64,000 nucleotides of DNA, taken from contig NZ_CP045696.1 of the NCBI RefSeq assembly GCF_009676955.1, positions 2,177,001 to 2,241,000 of the forward strand. The letters run 5' to 3'. This document shows positions 15,785 to 24,663 of the stretch, in pieces (within the stretch, counting starts at the first letter, position 1; each line of letters begins with the position of its first letter). Under the pieces are notes generated by a model. That model was not told the DNA's origin and ran no database searches. It saw only the letters and a list, made by a program, of their open reading frames with translations. The translations under genes were made by a program, and so were the position numbers. The DNA comes from Sodaliphilus pleomorphus (lineage in GTDB: Bacteria; Bacteroidota; Bacteroidia; Bacteroidales; Muribaculaceae).

Positions 15785-18700
15785 ATGGCGAAAGAGACGT
15801 TAATCACCGACCTGGTTGCGCAGGACGCGCTCGACCAGCTGGACAAATTAGACACCGCGATAGAAGGCACGCTTGGCAAGTTCCAGGACTGTGCCCGTGA
15901 GCTTGCGAGAGGGCTGAAGGTAAACGTTGAGGTCAACGGCGATCTCGACCGTCTGAAGGATTTGTCCAATACGCAGATGCAGCAGGCAGCCCAAGCCACG
16001 CAGCAGCTTACCTCGCAGTTGCAGCAACAGCAGCAAGTCGTCAGCCGCACCACGGCGGCCATAGCAGAGCAGTTGCAGAAGCAGGCACAAGCCAACGAGG
16101 CGACGCGCCAATCCGTTAGTGTGAACCGCGAGGCAATGGCCATTACCGACAAGGTGCTCGGTTCACTTCAGGAGAACATTCACCTGCAAGCGCAGTACAA
16201 GGTGCAGATTTCCCAAGTGAACAAGGAGATGAGCGACTTGAAGAAGCAGTTCGACAACGGAGGGCTCACACAGCAGCAGTATGCCAACAAGCTCGCCCAA
16301 GTTACTGCAAGAAAGACCGAGCTCACTGTTGCCTCGCAGAAACTGCAAAGCATCATCAATGCAGACCAAAAGATAATGATGAGTGCAGAGGGCAGCTACG
16401 ACAACATGTCACAGTCCCTGGTGCGGTTGAAGCAGGCAATGAGGAGCGATGACGCAACGAGCCTCAGCGCGGAGCAGATGCAGTTGCTCATCCAGTCCGA
16501 GCAGCAGCTGAGCAACGAGCTGAAGCACCAAGACGAGCTCATGGGAGAGCACCAGCGCAACGTAGGTGATTATTCCATCGCCTTGCAAAACGGGGTTGCC
16601 TCAACGGACGACCTCAACAGGGTGCTGGGTGTCAATGCCGCCACCATAGAGGGCTGCATCGAGCAGAACAAGGCATTGGAGGAGGCAAAAACCAAACTCG
16701 ACACGCAGGACTCTAATTATACGCAGACACTTGAACGCATCAACGAAAAGATAGCCGAGAACAAGCAGCGCATTTCCGACGTGAGCGACATCCTCGGAGT
16801 GCAGGCCCACTCGGTCGAAGAAGCAGAACAACAGAACAGACGGCTTGCCGAGGCGTTGAAGCTTATCGACGACAGAAGTGCAGGTGCATCGGAAAAGATA
16901 CGTGCCTACAATGCGCAGATCCAGGCAAACAAGAACTATATACAGCAGAATGCAAGCAGTCTTCGTGACAACACGAAGGAGAGCAATGCCTTGTTTCAGC
17001 AAATCGCTGGCCTTATTGGCATAAACACCAATTTCGGTGCCTCGTTGCGAGGCCTTTCCGCGAATGCTGCCAAGGGCGGTTCCCTGCTCACTGGCATGGG
17101 CAACAGCCTCAAGGCATTCGGCAGCACCCTTTTGGGCTTGCTCAAGAACCCCTACGTCCTTGCCGTGGCAGGTGTGGGCATGGGCTTCAAGTGGTTCTAC
17201 GACTACAATAAGGGGCTCTTGGAGGCTACCCGGCTGACCAAATACTTTTCCGGACTGACTGGAGATGCGATGAAGTCTGTGCGCGACAACGTGCAGGCAG
17301 TCTCAGACACATTCGGGCAGGATTTCACCTCAACACTGAAGGCCGCCAACGCCATTTCTCAAAATATGGGCGTGAGCATTAACGACGCCGTCGACCTGAT
17401 TTCAAAAGGTTTCGCTGCCGGAGGTGTGAACAGCCAGCAATTTCTCTCCAACCTCGAAAGGTTCGCGCCCACCTTTGACAAGATGGGCATGAGTGCCGAG
17501 GAAATGGTGGCAGTTTTGTCTCAGTTAGACAAGGCAGGTGTCAACTCGCAGAGGGCCTTGATGGCCATGAACAAAGCCTCGTTGCAGCTGCGAACGATGA
17601 GCAAAGGCACTTCGGAAGCACTAAAGGGCATTGGCATCGATGCCTCCGAGATGAGCAGACAGATACAGAATGGAGAGAAGAGCGTTAGGGAAGCGATGAG
17701 CGAAATCGCCGAAAAGCTGAAAGGCATGGGGGCGAACTCAAAGGAAGCCGCAGCTGTCATGAAAGAGCTGTTCGGTGCCCGTGGAGAGTCTGCTATTGGT
17801 GAGGGCTTCTTGACGTTTCTTGCCAACGGCAACAAGGGACTTGAAGAGCTGCTTGGCAAGCAGGACAGCCTGCAACATTTGAAAATCAAGGAAGTCGAGG
17901 TCAACAAGCAGCTCAACGACGTGCTTGCTTCGATGTTCGACATGACGGGGGGAGGTTTTGAGAGCATCACCGCAAAGACAAAGATATGGATTAAGGAGGG
18001 GCTGATAGCTGCAATCAAGTGGGTGGTTGACCTTATCAACTACTTCATAGAATGGTACAACGAGAGCATGCTTGTACGTGCAGGCATACAGTATATTTAT
18101 ACCGCCATACGCACAACCTATGCCTTGCAGAAAGTAGTCTTCAACGTTGTCATTGACGCCATCAAGGCTGTGGGAAGGGGACTTCATGCGCTTGGAGACA
18201 TCTATGAAGGAGTGTTCTCCGGAAATTTTGACAAGGCCGGCAGAGGCTTCCGCCAGCTCATGGGCAACTTCAAGGTCACATGGACTGAGGTTGCCAGCGA
18301 TGCTAAAGCATTCGGCAAAGAAATCGGCAACAACTTAGTGTCGAGTATTAACGCAGTTGTACGCCCTAAGAAGGTGGCATTGATTAATTACAACGCTGTC
18401 GGAAGTTCTGACGTAGGAGACGGAGGTTCAGGCCGTAGCATTGGTGGAGGCAATGGAGATGGTGGCTCAAGTTCAAGCTCCAGCAGCAAGAGTGGAAAGA
18501 GCAGTTCCAAGAGCAAGACCGAAGCAAGCAAGGAGGCGCAGGAAGAGTTGAAGATTATCGAGCAGCTCGAAGAGCTCAAGGTCAACGCCATGCAGGACGG
18601 GATTGCAAAGACCCTCGCCCTCATTCGCCTGGAGTACAAGAAAAAGCTCGACGCCATCAAGGGGCACAGCGCCAAAGAGGAACAGCTGCGCGTCGCTCTC

Positions 18701-20239
18701 GCTAAGGAGTGCTCCGTGAAGGTCGCCCAGGCTCAAGCAGCCTACGATGCCAACCGCGCAGAGATAGACTTGAAGAACCGCCTCGCAGCCGTTGAGGAAG
18801 GCAGTGAAGAGGAATACCACCTCAAGATGGTTGAGCTTGACAGACAGTATGCCCTGGAGGTGAAAGAAGCTGAAAAGACCGGTGCCGACGTGCAGATTAT
18901 CTTCGACAAGTATAACAAGCAAATACTCCAACTGAACCAGGACTACGCCAAGAAGAAGATGGACAAGATTGCCGGAGCTTCCGCCCTGGAGCAGGCACAG
19001 CAGGATGCCGCCCTGCAAAACCGCCTTGCCGCGCTCAAGGGGCAGGAAGCAAAGGAGCTGAAGGCTGTCGGCAACAACGAGGCAGCTATTCAGGCCGTCA
19101 AGGACAAATATGCCAACCTCGCAGCAGAAGAGCAGGAAAAATATGCCATCGAGACCGCCAAGAGGCAGATGGATGCCTATAAGAAGCAAATCGACTCATT
19201 CCGTGGTGAGGGATCTTTTGACCTCTTCTTTGCCGACGACCTTGGCGACGTTGAGGGCAATGCCGACCTGCTGGAGAAGATGGGCATGGAGCACGACCAG
19301 GCCGTGCAGCTTGCGCAGGATATGGCGAAGAAGCAAGCCGAAATCGCCAATGCAGTGGAAGATGCAGAAATCGCAGCAATCGATCGCGTCAATGAGAAAG
19401 ACAAGAAAGCTCGTGAAGCGAGGGTAAAGAATGCAGAGGATTGGTTGCAGAAGACTGGAGAGGCAATTGAAAAAATAGGAGGGCTTGTAAGTTCCATCTA
19501 CGACAGTCAGATTTCAAAGATTGAGGAGCTTCTCGATGCCGAGCAAGACCAATACGACAAGGAGGTGGAGCACATCGAGTACCTTGCCGACCGTGGGGCA
19601 ATCACCACCGAAGAGGCAGAGATACGCAAGCGCGATGCTGCTGCTGCAACGGCTGCAAAGCAGGAACAGCTTGAGAAACGCAAGGCGCAGATAGAATACA
19701 AGAAAGCCTTGATGGAGAAAGCCAACAACATCGCTCAAATCGGTATTGCAACCGCTCTCGGCATCATGCAGGCTCTTGCAATGACACCGCCAAACATACC
19801 TTTGTCCATTTTTATTGGTGCCATGGGTGCGATACAGACGGCAGCAGCACTCGCACAGCCCATCAAGGCCTACAAAGAGGGCACGAAGAAACCGCACCCC
19901 GGCGGTCTTGCCCTCGTGGGCGACGGCGACAAGGCAGAGGTCGTCCTCTACAACGGCAAGGCTTGGGTGACCCCTGACTCCCCAACGCTCGTTGACCTGC
20001 CGAAGGGCGCAGAGGTGTACCCCGATGCCGACAAGGTGCAGTTCATGGGAGCCGTGGGCGACATTCCTCGCGACCGAGTGACGGGACAGCCGATCATCAT
20101 CAACGACTACTCGGCATTGGAGAGCCGTGTTGCAACGAACACAAAGGCTTTAAGTCGAGAGTTACGTCAATTCAGCGACCGGATGGCTCGGGAGATGAAA
20201 CGCATGAAGTTTAACGCTTATCTTGCACAACGGATATGA
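15785..20239 (+). CDS. Tail tape-measure protein
   Basis: 1484 residues. Long coiled-coil N-terminus rich in Q/L/A (to about residue 420), a hydrophobic stretch near 440-470 (L-L-G-L-L-K-N-P-Y-V-L-A-V-A-G-V-G-M), then the conserved phage minor-tail domain (A-N-A-I-S-Q-N-M-G-V, F-A-P-T-F-D-K-M-G-M-S-A-E-E-M-V, M-K-E-L-F-G-A-R-G-E-S-A), a G/S-rich linker near 880-910 and further coiled coils. A C-terminal membrane-like segment lies near 1320-1350. At about 0.15 nm per residue (general rule) the tail would be near 220 nm. It sets tail length and is injected with the DNA. Confidence 0.92.
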   Translation: MAKETLITDLVAQDALDQLDKLDTAIEGTLGKFQDCARELARGLKVNVEVNGDLDRLKDLSNTQMQQAAQATQQLTSQLQQQQQVVSRTTAAIAEQLQKQAQANEATRQSVSVNREAMAITDKVLGSLQENIHLQAQYKVQISQVNKEMSDLKKQFDNGGLTQQQYANKLAQVTARKTELTVASQKLQSIINADQKIMMSAEGSYDNMSQSLVRLKQAMRSDDATSLSAEQMQLLIQSEQQLSNELKHQDELMGEHQRNVGDYSIALQNGVASTDDLNRVLGVNAATIEGCIEQNKALEEAKTKLDTQDSNYTQTLERINEKIAENKQRISDVSDILGVQAHSVEEAEQQNRRLAEALKLIDDRSAGASEKIRAYNAQIQANKNYIQQNASSLRDNTKESNALFQQIAGLIGINTNFGASLRGLSANAAKGGSLLTGMGNSLKAFGSTLLGLLKNPYVLAVAGVGMGFKWFYDYNKGLLEATRLTKYFSGLTGDAMKSVRDNVQAVSDTFGQDFTSTLKAANAISQNMGVSINDAVDLISKGFAAGGVNSQQFLSNLERFAPTFDKMGMSAEEMVAVLSQLDKAGVNSQRALMAMNKASLQLRTMSKGTSEALKGIGIDASEMSRQIQNGEKSVREAMSEIAEKLKGMGANSKEAAAVMKELFGARGESAIGEGFLTFLANGNKGLEELLGKQDSLQHLKIKEVEVNKQLNDVLASMFDMTGGGFESITAKTKIWIKEGLIAAIKWVVDLINYFIEWYNESMLVRAGIQYIYTAIRTTYALQKVVFNVVIDAIKAVGRGLHALGDIYEGVFSGNFDKAGRGFRQLMGNFKVTWTEVASDAKAFGKEIGNNLVSSINAVVRPKKVALINYNAVGSSDVGDGGSGRSIGGGNGDGGSSSSSSSKSGKSSSKSKTEASKEAQEELKIIEQLEELKVNAMQDGIAKTLALIRLEYKKKLDAIKGHSAKEEQLRVALAKECSVKVAQAQAAYDANRAEIDLKNRLAAVEEGSEEEYHLKMVELDRQYALEVKEAEKTGADVQIIFDKYNKQILQLNQDYAKKKMDKIAGASALEQAQQDAALQNRLAALKGQEAKELKAVGNNEAAIQAVKDKYANLAAEEQEKYAIETAKRQMDAYKKQIDSFRGEGSFDLFFADDLGDVEGNADLLEKMGMEHDQAVQLAQDMAKKQAEIANAVEDAEIAAIDRVNEKDKKAREARVKNAEDWLQKTGEAIEKIGGLVSSIYDSQISKIEELLDAEQDQYDKEVEHIEYLADRGAITTEEAEIRKRDAAAATAAKQEQLEKRKAQIEYKKALMEKANNIAQIGIATALGIMQALAMTPPNIPLSIFIGAMGAIQTAAALAQPIKAYKEGTKKPHPGGLALVGDGDKAEVVLYNGKAWVTPDSPTLVDLPKGAEVYPDADKVQFMGAVGDIPRDRVTGQPIIINDYSALESRVATNTKALSRELRQFSDRMAREMKRMKFNAYLAQRI

Positions 20240-20838
20240 TAGAGCGACTTGACCAACTGACGCTTGCAGACCTCATCGAAGTGTCGTGCGGGAACATGGA
20301 GTGCCTGCTGCAAGGCGGCAAGCCAAAGGATGACAAGGAGGTCGCCAGGCTTGCCAACCGCTTGTTCGAGGATTATCTCGCAATCGCCTCGCCCAAGCAG
20401 GCGAAGATGAACCTTGCCGAGTCCGAGGAAATACTGAAGCTACGCATGAAGGAGAAGTGCTTGCGCATCTGCATTGCCTTGTGCGGCCAAAACCGCCATG
20501 ACATGGCAAAGGTGGTGCTCATCGACCTCGACGTGGACGATGACCTGCTTACATCCAACGAGAAGATTTCTTTGCGTTGCAGGGCCATGCTCGACGAGGT
20601 GCAGTATGAAATCAAGCGAATGGATGAGCTCTCGCAAGAGAAAGGCAACAAGAAACTCTCCGTCGATGCGATACGAAAGTCGTGGTACAGCGAAATATCC
20701 TATGTCATGTCGACGTTGAAGATGAGCATCGACCCGGCTGCCACCAACGCAGCCATATACGCCAACCTGGTGCGCCAGGCAGGCGAGCGCAGCAAGGCGC
20801 TGTCCAAGATGCCGATCATGGCCGGGATGCTGTTCTGA
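20236..20838 (+). CDS. Prophage protein following the tape measure
   Basis: 200 residues, coupled to the tape-measure gene by an ATGA overlap. It appears entirely helical, with D-Q-L-T-L-A-D-L-I-E-V-S-C-G-N near the start and L-K-M-S-I-D-P-A-A-T-N-A-A-I-Y-A-N-L-V near the end. Not recognised. Its position suggests a tail-assembly or tail-tip partner. A terminator 30 bases downstream ends this transcription unit. Confidence 0.6.
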   Translation: MIERLDQLTLADLIEVSCGNMECLLQGGKPKDDKEVARLANRLFEDYLAIASPKQAKMNLAESEEILKLRMKEKCLRICIALCGQNRHDMAKVVLIDLDVDDDLLTSNEKISLRCRAMLDEVQYEIKRMDELSQEKGNKKLSVDAIRKSWYSEISYVMSTLKMSIDPAATNAAIYANLVRQAGERSKALSKMPIMAGMLF

Positions 20839-20868
20839 TTATTTTCTCGTTTCTCAATATTGTGTCTC

Positions 20869-20905
20869 AGAGGGGCGCGGGTTTTTATCTGCGTCCCTCT
20901 TTTTT
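20869..20905 (+). terminator. Strong terminator after the tape-measure unit
   Basis: Arms AGAGGGGCGC (20869-20878) and GCGTCCCTCT (20891-20900), 10 bp with one wobble, followed by a T run to 20905. Confidence 0.85.
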
Positions 20906-20922
20906 GCACAATTTTAGGTTGA

Positions 20923-20958
20923 TGTGTACGAAATGTGCACATGGCGCAAATAACTTTG
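20923..20958 (+). promoter_or_regulatory. Promoter with palindromic operator for the sigma-factor pair
   Basis: TAACTTTG at 20951-20958 is an exact -7 box. Where TTTG would be expected, a near-palindrome lies at 20923-20941 (TGTGTAC-GAAAT-GTGCACA). Similar TGTRC/GYACA palindromes cover the -33 boxes at 30884-30903 and 32767-32786, which suggests a shared phage regulator. Confidence 0.55.
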
Positions 20959-20992
20959 CACCGCACAATACAAGAAACACACAATCTAAATC

Positions 20993-21163
20993 ATGAACAA
21001 AACACAACGTGAATTGCGCAGATTGCGCGGCGACATGCGAGCAGCGCAACGGGACATCGACCACATCAAGGCGATGCTTGAGAGAGAAAGGAGAATTGAC
21101 CTGCTTATCGGGCAGATGAAACGCAGCGCCCGGCAAATGCTACTCTTGAGCCGTGGACTTTGA
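20993..21163 (+). CDS. Small basic helical protein encoded before the sigma factor
   Basis: 56 residues, too short for most gene callers. It is rich in R and K with a heptad-like pattern (L-R-R-L-R-G-D-M-R-A-A-Q-R-D-I-D-H-I-K-A-M-L-E) and so could be a coiled coil. It follows the promoter at 20951 and overlaps the sigma-factor gene by 11 bases. A function as partner or anti-sigma protein is possible but only inferred from the overlap. Confidence 0.55.
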   Translation: MNKTQRELRRLRGDMRAAQRDIDHIKAMLERERRIDLLIGQMKRSARQMLLLSRGL

Positions 21164-21626
21164 CAGAGCAATCGTGGAGGCCTACTATGCGCTCTTGGCG
21201 ATAGCCAGGAGGCAGTACTACCACGACGGGAGGGCACACGACCTCGCTGCTGACACAGTGATGAGAGCCCTTGAGGCCCGCGACCGGTACGATGGCCGAC
21301 CTCTGCTTGCGTGGTGCCGTGCAATCATGCGCAATCTTTTCTTGAACGAAAGGCATAGGCTCAGCACCACCTGCACGCAGCCACTTGGTGAATGGAACGA
21401 GCCCGGAGGTGTCGAGGCCGACCAGCGTGCTATCGTTGACGACATCCTCACAGCAGTGGGCGACATGGAGCGTCGCTCGGTGGCTGTAGGCACCCTCATG
21501 GACTTTGCAAGGGGGTACTCGCTGCAAGAGATAGCGACCGCGAGAAGCGTGCCCCTCGGCACGGTCAAGCGGCGCATTCACGACGCGCGGAAGATGCTAT
21601 CGAAATCGGTCTACTCCTTACGTTAA
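21153..21626 (+). CDS. Phage-encoded ECF-type sigma-70 family factor
   Basis: 157 residues. Region 2 is visible as H-D-L-A-A-D-T-V-M-R-A-L-E-A-R-D-R-Y-D-G, followed by W-C-R-A-I-M-R-N-L-F-L-N-E-R-H-R. Region 4 is M-D-F-A-R-G-Y-S-L-Q-E-I-A, then P-L-G-T-V-K-R-R-I-H-D-A-R-K-M-L, the HTH that reads the -35/-33 element. Size and absence of regions 1 and 3 fit the ECF type. Start is probably GTG at 21153, since no ATG precedes region 2. It would let the prophage direct host RNA polymerase to its own promoters. No anti-sigma gene with membrane segments is nearby. Confidence 0.85.
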   Translation: MDFDRAIVEAYYALLAIARRQYYHDGRAHDLAADTVMRALEARDRYDGRPLLAWCRAIMRNLFLNERHRLSTTCTQPLGEWNEPGGVEADQRAIVDDILTAVGDMERRSVAVGTLMDFARGYSLQEIATARSVPLGTVKRRIHDARKMLSKSVYSLR

Positions 21627-21661
21627 AAAGAGTTGGAAGGCTGCATTTTGAAGTTCATAAA

Positions 21662-21730
21662 TTTGCGTTATTCGTTATTATAAGTTATCTTTATGGTACA
21701 ATAATAAACTATAAGTCAAACATTTAATTC
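21662..21730 (+). promoter_or_regulatory. Bacteroidetes-type promoter with shared leader
   Basis: TTTG at 21662-21665, exactly 20 bases, then TATCTTTA at 21686-21693. The leader contains AAGTCAAACATTTAATTC at 21713-21730, identical to 7667-7684 and 38465-38482. The ATG of the next gene is at 21740. Confidence 0.75.
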
Positions 21731-21739
21731 ATTTCTACT

Positions 21740-22081
21740 ATGATTACAAGCAATGTAAATTTCCGCATGAGAGTGATGTTCTTTGCACACCACATTTTCA
21801 AGACCACCGCCACCACATCATGGAGTGCAGCCCTCAAGAAAGCCTGGCAGCTTTACCGCCTTGCCAAGCTGATGCGACACGGTGTGGTCAAGTTCTACTT
21901 TGAGAAAGTGGACGGCAGTGCCCGAGTTGCCTACGGCACCCTCTGCAATCTTCCTGCCGGCATCACTTCCCGAAAGGGCTGCAAAAAAGCGCCCAACTTC
22001 GGCACCATGTGTTACTGGGACACCAAGAAGCAGGCCTTCCGTTCATTCCGAGTTGAGAACTTCATTGCAATGGCCGTATGA
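21740..22081 (+). CDS. SH3-barrel-like (DUF2693-type) prophage protein
   Basis: 113 residues. The core G-V-V-K-F-Y-F-E-K-V-D-G-S-A-R-V-A-Y-G-T, then Y-W-D-T-K-K-Q-A-F-R-S-F-R-V-E-N-F-I, is the pattern I associate with the small SH3-like DUF2693 proteins widespread in Bacteroidales mobile elements. Residues 1-45 are basic and helical. It has its own promoter and overlaps the next gene by four bases. Molecular function unknown; its leader is shared with the gene at 7694. Confidence 0.6.
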   Translation: MITSNVNFRMRVMFFAHHIFKTTATTSWSAALKKAWQLYRLAKLMRHGVVKFYFEKVDGSARVAYGTLCNLPAGITSRKGCKKAPNFGTMCYWDTKKQAFRSFRVENFIAMAV

Positions 22082-22362
22082 AAAAAGGAGCGATGATTTT
22101 AAAGACTGACGGCAGCGTGCAAAAGGTGCAACCTGACAACGGCAGCGACTTCACGCTTGAAGAGCTGCAAGGGTTTGTAGATGGGTTGATAGAAATCATC
22201 GACATCGGCTCAGACATGATAATGGTAGTCAACGAGGAGGGCAAGGGCGTGCTTGAGCTAAACAAGAAAGCAACTGTCCTCGCCAGGACAATGCAGGCCA
22301 TATTCCCACATGACTACATCGCAGGCGACGTGCTGATGTGCCCGAGCGACATGGTGCAGTGA
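22078..22362 (+). CDS. DUF3846-like small protein
   Basis: 94 residues. L-E-E-L-Q-G-F-V-D-G-L-I-E-I-I, then M-I-M-V-V-N-E-E-G-K, then Y-I-A-G-D-V-L-M-C follows the DUF3846 pattern (Q-x-x-V-G-G-x-I-E, N-E-E-G, I-x-G-x-x-x-V), a small domain found in phages and plasmids. Starts at an ATGA overlap with the previous gene. Function of the family is unknown. Confidence 0.65.
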   Translation: MKKGAMILKTDGSVQKVQPDNGSDFTLEELQGFVDGLIEIIDIGSDMIMVVNEEGKGVLELNKKATVLARTMQAIFPHDYIAGDVLMCPSDMVQ

Positions 22363-22462
22363 TGCACACGCGAAAGGTAGATTTAGTGATTGTACATATC
22401 ATTTAACTGTCAACAAGTTACCGTCTTTTCAGTGCTTATCTAAGGCGTCAAGATTTTGACAA

Positions 22463-22496
22463 TTTGGCAAGTCGACTGAATTGACGGTTAACTTTG
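22463..22496 (+). promoter_or_regulatory. Promoter for the tail-tip operon, nearly leaderless
   Basis: TTTG at 22463-22466, 22 bases, then TAACTTTG at 22489-22496. The first ATG (22501) starts only four bases after the -7 box, so the mRNA would have almost no leader. Confidence 0.6.
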
Positions 22497-22500
22497 GTAT

Positions 22501-24663
22501 ATGCTAACGAAGTATATACTGACAACAGGTTCCACCGAGCACGTCGTAACGGATGACTGCTTGAAGAACTGGGACGAGATAGCGTTCTCGCTCAAGCGCA
22601 CCGACTACTCGGGCGTGATGCGATCGTTCTCGACCGAGTTCGTCTTTGTTGGCAAGATTAAGGACTTGCTGTGGGAGCTGTTCCTCTCCGACGGCTTCAA
22701 GGCATCGGCAAGTATCGCGGTATATACGATCACCAACACGCATGAATGGGAGAAGCAGTATGAGTCAACGCTCGACTTCTCGACGATCGAGGTTGAAAAC
22801 GGGATGTTGACCATCAACGCGATGGACAACGCCCTCGCCTCGCTGTTGAAGAGCAAGAAGTCGCAGAAGTACGAGTACCCGGTCAGCAGCTTCGACACCA
22901 CGCGTGTCAACATATCGCGCGTTGAGCTGTCAAGTTACGCCTGCTACACATTCCCTGTGACCAACAACCCAACTGGCTTTGTGACAGCCCTGCTCAACAC
23001 CAACTCATCGCAAATCATCAGCAAGGACTACATCGAGCCTTGCAGCGAGATTGCCGACCCCGGCTATGGCTCGGTGTACCGTGCCTTTGCCAACGTCAAG
23101 CAGAGCGGGCTGAGCCTCAAGGTTGACTTGTTGGGCACCGTGCGTTGCTATTTCTGCCCTGCTGCCAAAGGAGCGTCCTACGGCAGTGACATGCCCGTAT
23201 CGTACCTTGAGGTGATAACCGGATTGCCTGCCGAGGGCACTGCATCAGACATCATAAAGAGCCATGGTTATCTCACCTGCGACGACATTCAGACACAGCT
23301 GTTGCACGGGCAGCTGGTAAATATCCTTGTCAACAGCGACAAGGAGAACGTGTTTGGCACCTTGCAAGAGCTGAAAGATGCTGCTGCATCGCGTTTCGGC
23401 ACATTGACAAGCGAGCATAACGGCATCTTCGGTGTTGTAGGAAGTGTCACGGACTACACCAGCAAAAACTATTGGGACAGCAACGACATCTACGAGTATC
23501 AAAACTCGCGATGGATAAACAAGGGCAAGGCTGCCAACTACTACCAAGACCGCAGCATTAACCTCGGGATACACGGCTACTTCGGCTCAGTGACCGTCCC
23601 GCTTCCTGCCGGCAACAACGGGGCTTATGTGTGTCTGCGCATCACCGGCAGCACGCTGTATCTTAGCAATGCTTCGATGACTGCAAGCTGGTCAGAGCCA
23701 GTGCGCACAACGCGGTCATGTCGTTGCATCAAACCCTTGCAGCTCATCACGCGCATCGTGAAGAGCATCACGGGCAAGGACACGGAGGTATCTATCGTTG
23801 ACGACGAGGCCGGACTGCTCGCAAGCACCCTGCTGTTGCCTGGAGAGGAGCTGAGACAGATAAGCGATGCAAAGGTGTACAGCACCTTTAAGAACTTCTC
23901 GGACTGGATGGAAGCGGTGTTCGGCTACACCTACCGCGTTGTCGATAATGGGTTGCAGTTCCTGCACCGGTCTGCTGTTTTTACCGACAGCGTGTCGAAG
24001 AAGATAGAAAATTTCAATGACTTGAAACTGAGCATTGTCGACGACCTCATCTATTCAACCGTTGAGGCAGGGTATTCCAAGAAGGAGTACGGCGAGATTG
24101 ACGGCCGGCTGGAGAAGAACTTCACCAACTACTACTCGACCGGCTACTCGCTCACCGACAAGAAGCTGTCGCTCATCAGCAAGTATCGTGCAGACAGTTA
24201 CGGCATCGAGTTCACTGCGCGCAAGAGTGAGAGCGAGACAACCGACGACAAGGCAGATGAGGATGTGTTCTTCATCAATTACACCTCGAACGCCTCAACG
24301 GGCGTCAACAGCTACCTGCCGAAAAACAATGATGTGTACAACCCGAGCGTGTGCGTGAAGAACAACAAGGGCTTCATCTCGGTGCTTGGAAACGGCAAGG
24401 AGCTGACGCTTGTCATGACTTCGAGCGACGGCAACAACAGTCTTGCTAACGTGGCCATCGATGCAGGGGAGAACTTGTTCACCGCTGTCGAGATAGAGTT
24501 GTCCACCGACGACATGGCATTGCCCGACGACCTTAACGCCCTGGTGCAGTTTGACTACAACGGGTACAGGTACAAAGGCTTCATCAAGGAGGCGGAATGC
24601 AGGTTTGGCCGCCTCAACGGAGTAGATTACAAACTAATCGTTAAAGAGATAACAACGCTATGA
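22501..24663 (+). CDS. Tail-tip/baseplate structural protein
   Basis: 720 residues, first gene after the regulatory cluster and before the fibre genes. The beginning (L-T-T-G-S-T-E-H-V-V-T-D-D-C-L-K-N-W-D-E-I, F-S-T-E-F-V-F-V-G-K) and the later mixed alpha/beta hub-like region (L-R-Q-I-S-D-A-K-V-Y-S-T-F-K-N-F-S-D-W-M-E-A-V-F) are what I expect for a distal-tail plus hub protein of Bacteroidales siphoviruses. No enzyme motif seen. It overlaps the next gene by four bases. Confidence 0.6.
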   Translation: MLTKYILTTGSTEHVVTDDCLKNWDEIAFSLKRTDYSGVMRSFSTEFVFVGKIKDLLWELFLSDGFKASASIAVYTITNTHEWEKQYESTLDFSTIEVENGMLTINAMDNALASLLKSKKSQKYEYPVSSFDTTRVNISRVELSSYACYTFPVTNNPTGFVTALLNTNSSQIISKDYIEPCSEIADPGYGSVYRAFANVKQSGLSLKVDLLGTVRCYFCPAAKGASYGSDMPVSYLEVITGLPAEGTASDIIKSHGYLTCDDIQTQLLHGQLVNILVNSDKENVFGTLQELKDAAASRFGTLTSEHNGIFGVVGSVTDYTSKNYWDSNDIYEYQNSRWINKGKAANYYQDRSINLGIHGYFGSVTVPLPAGNNGAYVCLRITGSTLYLSNASMTASWSEPVRTTRSCRCIKPLQLITRIVKSITGKDTEVSIVDDEAGLLASTLLLPGEELRQISDAKVYSTFKNFSDWMEAVFGYTYRVVDNGLQFLHRSAVFTDSVSKKIENFNDLKLSIVDDLIYSTVEAGYSKKEYGEIDGRLEKNFTNYYSTGYSLTDKKLSLISKYRADSYGIEFTARKSESETTDDKADEDVFFINYTSNASTGVNSYLPKNNDVYNPSVCVKNNKGFISVLGNGKELTLVMTSSDGNNSLANVAIDAGENLFTAVEIELSTDDMALPDDLNALVQFDYNGYRYKGFIKEAECRFGRLNGVDYKLIVKEITTL

